In this document: piece by piece, positions 8,992-15,688 of the stretch
Position numbering within the stretch: position 1 is the first letter of the stretch
How the letters are laid out: each line of letters begins with the position of its first letter
DNA from: Aneurinibacillus sp.
GTDB taxonomy: Bacteria; Bacillota; UBA5301; DYFA01
NCBI GenBank assembly: GCA_020725425.1
Contig: DYFA01000046.1
Span: 30,849 to 94,848, forward strand
DNA: 64,000 bases
Direction: 5' to 3'
Translations under genes and position numbers: made by a program
Notes under the pieces: generated by a model
Seen by the model: only the letters and a program-made list of their open reading frames with translations
The model's database searches: none
What the model was told of the DNA's origin: nothing

Positions 8992-9908
8992 TTGTACCCT
9001 CCCTGAAAGATCTCTACAACAGTCTTCCTGCGGGCCACTACGCCGTGGGCGCTTTCAATGTTCATAACATGGAGTATGTGCAGGCGGTGATAAAGGCGGC
9101 GGAAGCAGAGAACGCGCCGGTCATCTTAATGATCGGGGAGGCCATGATCCCATTTGCTGGTCTGGATATGTTGGCCACGATTTGCCTGTTTGCAGCGGAA
9201 CAGACCCCTGTGCCGGTGGCCGTCGCTCTGGATCATGGCCACTCCTTCGCCAACCTCGAACGCTGCGTAGAACTGGGGATATCGATAATGTTCGATGGTT
9301 CCCATCTGCCCCTGGAGGAGAATATCCGACTAACAAGAAAGTTTGCCAGGATGGCGCATGCGGCAGGGGTGTCCATCGAAGGTGAGTTAGGCAGTGTCGG
9401 TGGCGCCGAGGACGGCGAGGCCGGGAAAGAGGTTAACTTGACCGACCCCCGAACTGCGGCGCGTTTCGTCGAGGAGACCGGTGTGGACGCGCTGGCGGTG
9501 GCCATCGGGAACTGCCATGGATTTTACTCCGGGACGCCGAGCCTTGACTTGGTGCGGCTAGAAAGGATCCGAGAGCTGGTCCATATTCCGCTAGTCCTGC
9601 ATGGCGGTTCGGACTTGCCGGAGGCCCTGTCCCGCGAGGCCATTGCCCGGGGCATCCGTAAGTTCAATGTGGGGACTGACTTAAAGTACGCCTTCTCCAG
9701 TACCCTAAAGCGGCTCCTTACTCAAGAACCCATGCCCTACCAGCCTCCTGCCTTGTTGGGGCCAGCCCGTGACGCGGTGACTGAGGTGGTGCGCCATAAG
9801 ATCCGTCTCTTTGGCTCAACCGGCCTGGCTGGGCAGTTTCATGGGCCATTAGCGCCCGCAGAGGGCGCAGTGCCGTCGAGGACCGTCGGGCGACCCCGGA
9901 AATCTTAG
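8988..9908 (+). CDS. Class II (zinc) ketose-bisphosphate aldolase, GatY/KbaY/FbaA family
   Basis: Predicted metal-dependent aldolase cleaving a phosphorylated ketose to dihydroxyacetone phosphate and an aldehyde. Family landmarks are the N-terminal GAFNVHNMEY, the metal histidine segment ALDHGHSF, the active-site loop EGELGSVGGAEDG, the second metal/phosphate segment LHGGSDLP and the phosphate-binding NVGTDLK. At 306 residues it is slightly longer than GatY because of a short polar tail. It starts inside the stop of the isomerase-like gene. The partner aldehyde would depend on the unknown substrate. Confidence 0.85.
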   Translation: MIVPSLKDLYNSLPAGHYAVGAFNVHNMEYVQAVIKAAEAENAPVILMIGEAMIPFAGLDMLATICLFAAEQTPVPVAVALDHGHSFANLERCVELGISIMFDGSHLPLEENIRLTRKFARMAHAAGVSIEGELGSVGGAEDGEAGKEVNLTDPRTAARFVEETGVDALAVAIGNCHGFYSGTPSLDLVRLERIRELVHIPLVLHGGSDLPEALSREAIARGIRKFNVGTDLKYAFSSTLKRLLTQEPMPYQPPALLGPARDAVTEVVRHKIRLFGSTGLAGQFHGPLAPAEGAVPSRTVGRPRKS

Positions 9909-9973
9909 GCCGCGGGTCAATCCCGCGAGTTAGGCCAGATGGTCGAGGATTCGACAGGGATGGGAATGCAACC

Positions 9974-11515
9974 GTGTCGCTTCTAATGGGTGTCGACGTA
10001 GGTACAACCAACTGGAAAGCTGCGGTTTTTGACGAAGTCGGGCACCTTGTTGCGCTGGCCAAGACGAGTGCAGTCACCCACTATGACGAGCGGGGCTGGG
10101 CGAGCTATGACCCAGGCGAATTGTGGCGCCTAGTGGCCGACGTGATCGCAGCCGCGGTGCGTCAAACGGGTTCGGCTGGGGGGATAGCCGCGGTTACAGT
10201 GGCGAGCATGGCGGAAAGCGTAGTGCCGCTCGATCGCTCGGGTGAACCCGTCTCCCAGGTCATCGCCTGGTTCGACACCAGGTCCCTACCTCAGGCACAA
10301 CAACTCGAGCGCCTCCTGGGGCGTGGGAAACTGTACGCCCTTACCGGTTTGGACCCCAACCCCATTTTCTCCGTCCCCAAGATCATGTGGTATCGCGACC
10401 ATGAACCCGAGGTTTACGCCCACACCAAGAAGTGGCTGAGCATCGCTGATTACGTGAACTACAAATTGACTGGAGAAACGGTCACCGACTACTCCCTCGC
10501 CTCCCGCACCATGGCCCTGAATCTGGAAACAGGTACCTGGTCGGGGGAGATTTTATCGGCGGCAGGTCTTCAGGATACGAGCCTTCCCGAGATCCGACCT
10601 AGCGGAACATTAGTCGGCACCGTCACAGACGCTGCGGCAGCGGAAACCAGCCTCTTGCCCGGCACACCCGTCGTCCTTGGCGGGCACGACCATCTCTGCG
10701 GCTCATTGGGTGCCGGGGTTTTGCTTGACCACGGTGTCCTAGACTCCTCTGGCACGGCCGAGAGCCTCATCGCCCTCTCGGAGCCCGGGGCGCCGATCCC
10801 GAAGGAATTCAGGGGCTTTCGCCTCGGCCGCTACCTCGACCCGCGCCGCTACGTCACCTGGGGGGGCATTATCAGCTCGGGCTCGTCGATCGACTGGGCG
10901 CTGAACCAGTTTGCCTCTCTGACTGGATGGGGTATGGCGGGGAACCAGGGGTGCCCAGACTATTCCGAGGTTATGGCCGCCGCCGCTGAGACGCCTCCCG
11001 GCGCCAGGGGGCTCTTATACCTGCCGCATCTGCGCGGGTGTGGCGCTCCCCACTGGGAGCCGCGCGCCCGCGGGGCACTCATCGGCCTGCGCTCCACGCA
11101 TACTCAGCCGGAACTGGTTAGAGCAGTCGTCGAAGGACTCTGTTTTGAGGTCAAGCTCATCCTTGACCTGATGGAGAGAGTCGCCGGGCGCAAGATCCGA
11201 ACGCTGAACACGGTCGGGGGTGGGGCGCGAAACGCTTTCTGGCAACAGACCAAGGCGGACGTCACGGGCCGGACCGTCACGGTTCCCGAGATCGAGGAGG
11301 CAACGCCCCTGGGTGCTGCTCTCTTGGCTGGTCTCGGGGCCGGCGTGTATGGCGACATGGTCGAAGCTTCCAGGTTCACCTACCGGGTTCGACACCGTTT
11401 CGAGCCAGTGGCGGAACGGCAGGAGGTTTACAGAGCGCTCTTCCACCTTTACAAACAAGCCTACCCGGCGCTTATAGACTTGAACATCGGCTTGCACGAC
11501 CTAGCGGGCGAGTAG
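9974..11515 (+). CDS. FGGY-family carbohydrate kinase
   Basis: Sugar or polyol kinase of the xylulokinase/gluconokinase/fuculokinase superfamily. The N-terminal phosphate-binding loop is GVDVGTTNWKAAVFDE. The second ATPase motif is DSSGTAES, and the C-terminal adenosine motif is VGGGARNAFWQQTKADV. All are intact in the 513-residue protein. The GTG start has only a weak GGGATGGGA upstream. It is the last gene of the cluster, 65 bases after the aldolase, and would phosphorylate the ketose before aldol cleavage. Which subfamily it belongs to cannot be told by eye. Confidence 0.85.
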   Translation: MSLLMGVDVGTTNWKAAVFDEVGHLVALAKTSAVTHYDERGWASYDPGELWRLVADVIAAAVRQTGSAGGIAAVTVASMAESVVPLDRSGEPVSQVIAWFDTRSLPQAQQLERLLGRGKLYALTGLDPNPIFSVPKIMWYRDHEPEVYAHTKKWLSIADYVNYKLTGETVTDYSLASRTMALNLETGTWSGEILSAAGLQDTSLPEIRPSGTLVGTVTDAAAAETSLLPGTPVVLGGHDHLCGSLGAGVLLDHGVLDSSGTAESLIALSEPGAPIPKEFRGFRLGRYLDPRRYVTWGGIISSGSSIDWALNQFASLTGWGMAGNQGCPDYSEVMAAAAETPPGARGLLYLPHLRGCGAPHWEPRARGALIGLRSTHTQPELVRAVVEGLCFEVKLILDLMERVAGRKIRTLNTVGGGARNAFWQQTKADVTGRTVTVPEIEEATPLGAALLAGLGAGVYGDMVEASRFTYRVRHRFEPVAERQEVYRALFHLYKQAYPALIDLNIGLHDLAGE

Positions 11516-11534
11516 GTGAAGCAGGACTGTCTGT

Positions 11535-12042
11535 TTACTGCTTCTCCCCTGCTGTTAGCGCTTGCCGCGAGAACACCTCTGCTTCTGTTAGAATCGTCCG
11601 GGCCAGCGCGGAATTATGGAACCCGCTGCTGTTCTCGGCGGCCAGCCAGTCGACCCGGAGCTGGGCCTGGCGGTGAAGCGAGCGGGCTTCGGCCAAGGCG
11701 GAAGTAGTACTCGACGTGGCATTGGGCGCAGACAAGGCTCCGGAGTTTCCAGAGAGGCAGGTCCTCGGCCGGCTCGCCCCGGCGCTTCAGGGCGTCGACT
11801 AAGGCAGGCCGGGAGAGGCGCAGCTTCCAGGTGGCGGGATCGTGGCAGTCGCTGCACCCGATGGGGTACTTCATTTCACCCTTGAGACTGTCAAAGGGCT
11901 TGGCGTAGAAGGCCAGGCCATCCTTGGCGAGCTGGGTCGGAACATTGGTGCTCTTACAGCTCCAGCAGGAGGCGCTGGGCTTCTTCCGTTTGATCTGGAC
12001 GACGTCTTCCAGGGAATAGACGTGTCCCCGCTCCTCGTCCTC
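11535..12042 (-). pseudogene. nrfA: nrfA remnant (ammonia-forming cytochrome c nitrite reductase)
   Basis: Read on the minus strand from 12042. The frame gives GHVYSLEDVVQIK, then CWSCK (the CxxCK active-site haem motif unique to NrfA), then PIGCSDCHDP and LVCAQCHVEYYF (two CxxCH haem sites). It then jumps, out of frame, to the conserved C-terminal helix EARSLHRQAQLRVDWLAAEN, followed by GFHN and a stop at 11535-11537. The N-terminus is missing (a TAG lies just upstream, at 12045-12043), and the middle of the protein with the remaining haems is deleted. The gene is therefore a broken relic of dissimilatory nitrite reduction and cannot encode an active enzyme. Confidence 0.85.
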
Positions 12043-12152
12043 CTATTGTTGCTATTTAAATACCCATTATTGTCCGACAGGAATCATTGAGAATATCCGC
12101 CGGCGCCGGCACATAACCTCTCGAAGTGCGACTTTGGGAGGAGGCGCTGGTC

Positions 12153-13157
12153 TTGCCGCTGTTGGTCCTGCTTGTTTCGCTTTGCCTGGCTGCACTGGCA
12201 CCCGGGAGGGTGTGCGCGGCACCCGGGGAACGGGTCGCCGGAGTGGCCGGAGCGGCCTACGCTGTACTGGACGTGGACCGCGGGGTGTTCCTCTTCGAGC
12301 ACCGGGCGGACGAGGTGCGGGAGCCAGCCAGCCTGACCAAGGTCATGACGGCCCTCGTGGCGGTGGAGGAGGCACCGCTGGCGAAGGTAGGGCGGGTCAC
12401 GGCGGTGGCAGCCGCGACACCGGGGAACCGGGTAGGGCTGGTCGCGGGGGAGCGACTCGAAATGTGGGAGCTCCTGTATGGAGCGCTGTTCCGTTCGGGG
12501 AACGACGCCGCCCGGGCGCTGGCGGAGACGGTAGCCGGGTCGGAGGAGGCGTTCGTGGCGAGGATGAACGCCAAGGCCAGATCGCTGGGTCTGCAGAACA
12601 CTTTCTTCCAGAACCCGCACGGCCTCCCGGCTCCCCGCCACCGCTCCACGGCCCGGGAGCTGGCCCTCCTCGGCCGTGCGGCGCTGCAGAACCCGGTGGT
12701 GGCGAAGATCGTGGGCCGGACCGAACGAGTCCTGCCATGGGGAGGTCGGGGACGTCGCCTCCAAAACATCAACCGCTTCCTCCAGCTCTATCCCGGGGCC
12801 ACCGGGATGAAGACGGGGTACACCTCGAGCGCCGGGTACTGCCTCATGGCGAGCGCGCGGCGGGGCGGCCGCCACCTCCTGGCGGTGGTCCTGGGTTCCA
12901 CCTCGAGCTGGCAACGTTACCAGGACGGCATGCGGCTGCTCGACGCCGGTTTCGCCCGGTGCCAGGCGGTTGCCGCAGCGAACTGCTGGTACGTGGTGCA
13001 ACCGGGCGACACCCTGTACGACCTGGCCCGGCGGCTGGGACTGACGGTCGAGGCCCTGGTGAAGGCGAACCCCGGGATCGACCCGGATCGGATCCGGGTG
13101 GGAGACCGCCTGCGCCTGCCAAAGGGGAACTGTAAGGAAGCAGGAAATTCCAAATAA
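12153..13157 (+). CDS. dacF: D-alanyl-D-alanine carboxypeptidase (S11) with C-terminal LysM domain
   Basis: Exported penicillin-binding protein that trims peptidoglycan stem peptides. The active-site motifs are SLTK (Ser-x-x-Lys), SGN and KTG, in the order and spacing of peptidase family S11. A hydrophobic signal segment (LLVLLVSLCLAALA) ends near VCA/AP. The last 45 residues form a LysM repeat (YVVQPGDTLYDLARRLG...) that anchors the enzyme to the wall. LysM replaces the usual PBP5-like C-terminal domain. TTG 12153 is chosen for GGGAGGAGG 9 bases upstream. An in-frame GTG at 12126 lacks a ribosome site but would give the signal peptide a basic N-region, so the start is open. Confidence 0.85.
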   Translation: MPLLVLLVSLCLAALAPGRVCAAPGERVAGVAGAAYAVLDVDRGVFLFEHRADEVREPASLTKVMTALVAVEEAPLAKVGRVTAVAAATPGNRVGLVAGERLEMWELLYGALFRSGNDAARALAETVAGSEEAFVARMNAKARSLGLQNTFFQNPHGLPAPRHRSTARELALLGRAALQNPVVAKIVGRTERVLPWGGRGRRLQNINRFLQLYPGATGMKTGYTSSAGYCLMASARRGGRHLLAVVLGSTSSWQRYQDGMRLLDAGFARCQAVAAANCWYVVQPGDTLYDLARRLGLTVEALVKANPGIDPDRIRVGDRLRLPKGNCKEAGNSK

Positions 13158-13180
13158 GGTGTAGAATAACCTAATGTATC

Positions 13181-13298
13181 ATGCGGGAGACGCATGAGCG
13201 GTCGTGCCTCCCAGGCTGCTTGAGCGAGCCTGGCTAGCCACGCCGAACTCTGCGCAGCAGGGGGTGGTGGCGAAGCCAGGTTTCGTTTTGGTCGCTCA
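13181..13298 (+). ncRNA. Candidate structured 5' leader upstream of the FBP aldolase/phosphatase gene
   Basis: A compact set of pairings lies between dacF and the FBPase gene. There is a hairpin ATGCG 13181-13185 / CGCAT 13191-13195. A closing stem is TGAGCG 13195-13200 / CGCTCA 13293-13298. Inside are CCAGGCT 13211-13217 / AGCCTGG 13227-13233 and TGGC 13268-13271 / GCCA 13275-13278. The loop of the CCAGGCT hairpin holds a second TGAGCG (13221-13226) that could pair with the same CGCTCA, giving two exclusive folds. The ribosome site of the next gene follows within 30 bases. I do not recognise the class. Confidence 0.35.
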
Positions 13299-13331
13299 AC
13301 CCGGAGGAAAGAGTTGGGAGGGGAGATAGAC

Positions 13332-14474
13332 GTGTACACGCTCACTGTCATCAAGGCCGACACCGGCGGTTTCGTCGGCCACTGCACCGTCCATCCCGCC
13401 TCCGTCAGGGTGGCGGAGGAGAAGCTGTCGAAGGCCAAAGCCGAGGGGCTTTTGATCGACTTCTGCGTCGGGAAGGTCGGCGACGACATCGCCCTGATCA
13501 TGACCCACAACGGGCGGACCGACGAGAAGCAAATCCACGCCTTGGCCTGGGAGACCTTCCAGGCGACCACTCAGGTGGCCAAGGAGCTGAAGCTCTACGG
13601 CGCCGGGCAGGACCTGCTCAAGGACGCCTTCTCCGGCAACATCCGAGGGATGGGCCCCGGCATCGCCGAGATGTCGTTCGAGGAGCGGGCGAGCGAGCCG
13701 CTGATCGTCTTCCTCGCCGACAAGACCGAGCCGGGCGCCTGGAACTGGCCGCTCTACAAGATGTTCGCCGACCCGTTCAACACCCCGGGCCTGGTCATCG
13801 ACCCGAAGATGCACGACGGATTCACCTTCGAGGTGCTGGACCTGATCGAACATAAGACGGCCCGCTTCAACACTCCGGAGGAGATTTACGACCTGCTCCT
13901 GTTCATCGGGGCGCCCGGGCGCTACGCCGTCCGCTACGTCTACAAGAAGGGCGAGTCGGAGCCGGTGGCGGCCACCTCGACCCAGCGGCTCAACCTCATG
14001 GCCGGCCGCTATGTCGGCAAGGACGACCCGGTGATGATCGTGCGTTGCCAGTCGGGTCTGCCCGCGGTCGGCGAGGCGCTTGAGCCGTTCGGGCAGCCGC
14101 ACATCGTGGCCGGTTGGATGCGGGGTTCCCACCACGGGCCGCTGATGCCGGTCGCCTTCGACCAGGACACGCCGAGCCGCTTCGACGGGCCGCCCCGGGT
14201 GGTGGCCTACGGGTTCCAGCTGTGCCACGGGAGACTCGTCGGGCCGCGGGACATGTTCGACGACCCGAGCTTCGACACCGCCCGCAAGCAGGCGGTGGAG
14301 ATCGCCGACTACCTGCGCCGCCTTGGTCCTTTCGAGCCGCACCGCCTGCCGCTGGACGAGATGGAGTACACCACCATGCCGCAGGTCATGGAGCGGGTCA
14401 AGGACCGGTTCATGCCGGTTGAGGAAGACGAGGCGCCGGAGAACGTCCGGCCGCTCCGGAGCGGCAAGCGGTAG
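13332..14474 (+). CDS. fbp: Fructose-1,6-bisphosphate aldolase/phosphatase (archaeal type, class V)
   Basis: Bifunctional gluconeogenic enzyme that condenses triose phosphates to fructose 1,6-bisphosphate and dephosphorylates it. It is widespread in archaea and deep-branching thermophilic bacteria. Family landmarks are the N-terminal TVIKADTGGFVGH, the acidic metal site FLADKTEPGAWN, the segment FADPFNTPGLVIDP and the C-terminal AYGFQLCHGRL. The 380 residues match the family. GTG 13332 is chosen because GGGAGGGGAG precedes it; an in-frame TTG at 13314 lies inside that ribosome site. The gene is preceded by a folded leader and appears monocistronic. Confidence 0.92.
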   Translation: MYTLTVIKADTGGFVGHCTVHPASVRVAEEKLSKAKAEGLLIDFCVGKVGDDIALIMTHNGRTDEKQIHALAWETFQATTQVAKELKLYGAGQDLLKDAFSGNIRGMGPGIAEMSFEERASEPLIVFLADKTEPGAWNWPLYKMFADPFNTPGLVIDPKMHDGFTFEVLDLIEHKTARFNTPEEIYDLLLFIGAPGRYAVRYVYKKGESEPVAATSTQRLNLMAGRYVGKDDPVMIVRCQSGLPAVGEALEPFGQPHIVAGWMRGSHHGPLMPVAFDQDTPSRFDGPPRVVAYGFQLCHGRLVGPRDMFDDPSFDTARKQAVEIADYLRRLGPFEPHRLPLDEMEYTTMPQVMERVKDRFMPVEEDEAPENVRPLRSGKR

Positions 14475-14609
14475 GCGCCGGAGCAATCGGCAGTACCCAG
14501 GCGAGGGTGCGGAGTCGTTCGACTGCGCGCCCTTGCTCTCTGTAGAAGGAGGCTTTGAAGAGTTCACGAATCTCCCGTTTGGTCAGAGTCGAAGGAGAGG
14601 GTGGGCCGG

Positions 14610-14993
14610 GTGTCTGTGCGATGCGGCGTCGACCTGGTTGAAGTTGAGCGGATCGAGCAGGCGTTGGCCAGGGAGGGGGAATCCTTCCGGAAGCGGGTTT
14701 ACACGCCGGAGGAAGCCCAATATTGCGAGACCCGGGGAAGGGGGAAGTTCCGGAGCTACGCCGCCCGCTTTGCTGCCAAGGAGGCGGCCGCTAAGGCGTT
14801 GGGGATGGGCATCCGGGAGGGGGTCTCCTGGAACGAGATCGAAGTCCGGGTCGACCACCAGGGCCAACCGGAGCTGCGCTTCTACGGCCAGACCCGGGAG
14901 CGCGTCAAGAAGCTCGGGGTTACCGGCTGTTCGGTGAGCCTCTCCCACTGCGAGCACTACGCCATGGCCATGGTGGTTATGGACTTCAAGTGA
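14610..14993 (+). CDS. acpS: Holo-[acyl-carrier-protein] synthase
   Basis: Transfers 4'-phosphopantetheine from CoA to acyl carrier protein. The two magnesium-site motifs of the AcpS family are present: GVDLVEVERIEQA near the N-terminus and RFAAKEAAAKALG. The 127-residue length is normal. GTG 14610 follows AAGGAGAGG at a good distance; an in-frame GTG at 14601 is too close to it. The stop overlaps by 4 bases the start of a broken MATE gene. Confidence 0.92.
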   Translation: MSVRCGVDLVEVERIEQALAREGESFRKRVYTPEEAQYCETRGRGKFRSYAARFAAKEAAAKALGMGIREGVSWNEIEVRVDHQGQPELRFYGQTRERVKKLGVTGCSVSLSHCEHYAMAMVVMDFK

Positions 14994-15295
14994 GCTTTGT
15001 TGTGAAGGAGCAGCCCTTGGAGACTCAAGCCAGCCTCCGGCGGTCGATCCTGCAACTGGTCTGGCCGACTGCCGCCGAGAACCTGCTCCAGTTGATGGTG
15101 GGCTTTGTCAACCTGGGGATGGTCGGCCGGCTTGGGGCAGAGGCGCTGGGGGCGGTCAGTCTCGCCATCGGTAGGGGCCAGGGACGAGCAGGCGGCCCGC
15201 CACCGCCGTCGCCTTCCGGGGATGATCCGCTTCCAGTGGACCACCATCCGGGACACCTTCCTCCTCGGTCTCCCCAACGCCCTTCTACCGGACCG
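14990..15295 (+). pseudogene. MATE-family efflux transporter remnant
   Basis: The first 45-50 codons encode a typical MATE N-terminus: LRRSILQLVWPTAAENLLQL, then a glycine-rich continuation ending GAEALGAVSLA. The frame then breaks. A second fragment in another frame (about 15183-15291) reads RLPGMIRFQWTTIRDTFLLG, then LPNA, which fits a central MATE loop and helix. Several hundred residues between and after are missing. A full MATE protein has about 450 residues, so this is a deletion remnant. The GTG start is coupled to acpS through a 4-base overlap. Confidence 0.7.
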
Positions 15296-15368
15296 GGATG
15301 CAGGAGGAAGGGATCCGAACTTCTTTCCGCCCGACCCGGCGGGAATACTAGGGTGGGAGTGATGAAAC

Positions 15369-15551
15369 CTGGCACGACGCGGCGGTCTCATGTCCGACCG
15401 GTTGAAGCTCGAACTCGCAGACGAGCTGGGATTCGGTGACACGGTCCGCACGAAGGGTTGGGGTGAAGTCACGACCAGACAGGCCGGGTCGCTGGTCCGG
15501 GCGGCGATCAAACGGGCCGAGGAGGACCTGGCCAAGGGGGAGCAGCGCTAG
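15369..15551 (+). CDS. Alpha/beta-type small acid-soluble spore protein
   Basis: DNA-binding spore protein that coats and protects spore DNA. The sequence MSDRLKLELADELGFGDTV, then TRQAGSLVRAAIKRAEEDL, carries the two helices of the family (consensus ELAKELG... and GNLVRxAIxxAE). Family members usually have a short basic leader before this point. Here the in-frame codons upstream read ARRGGL, and the first possible start is a CTG at 15369 with GGGAG 9 bases before it. The first ATG, at 15390, has no ribosome site and would omit the basic leader. The start is therefore probably the rare CTG. This small gene marks the organism as a spore former. Confidence 0.8.
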   Translation: MARRGGLMSDRLKLELADELGFGDTVRTKGWGEVTTRQAGSLVRAAIKRAEEDLAKGEQR

Positions 15552-15596
15552 CTGCTCTCTCCTTTTAAGGGACACAGAGAAGGTCTGCGCCGGAAC

Positions 15597-15625
15597 TTGG
15601 AGGCGGGGCGGCGGTGTGGTACAAT
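15597..15625 (+). promoter_or_regulatory. Sigma-A-type promoter of pcrA
   Basis: -35 TTGGAG (15597-15602), 17-base spacer, -10 TACAAT (15620-15625) preceded by TGG, an extended -10. It is located 64 bases upstream of the pcrA start and after the spore protein stop. Confidence 0.55.
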
Positions 15626-15688
15626 ATCCCCGTGTCTGTGGGTCGTTCGGCGGGGTCGAGGCCGCGGCGACGGATGGGAGGTTGTTCG

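Noticed and set aside
11518..11544. Terminator after the FGGY kinase
   Set aside because: A 7-bp GAAGCAG/CTGCTTC stem with a 13-base loop and no T-run is too weak, and lies at the end of the nrfA relic.
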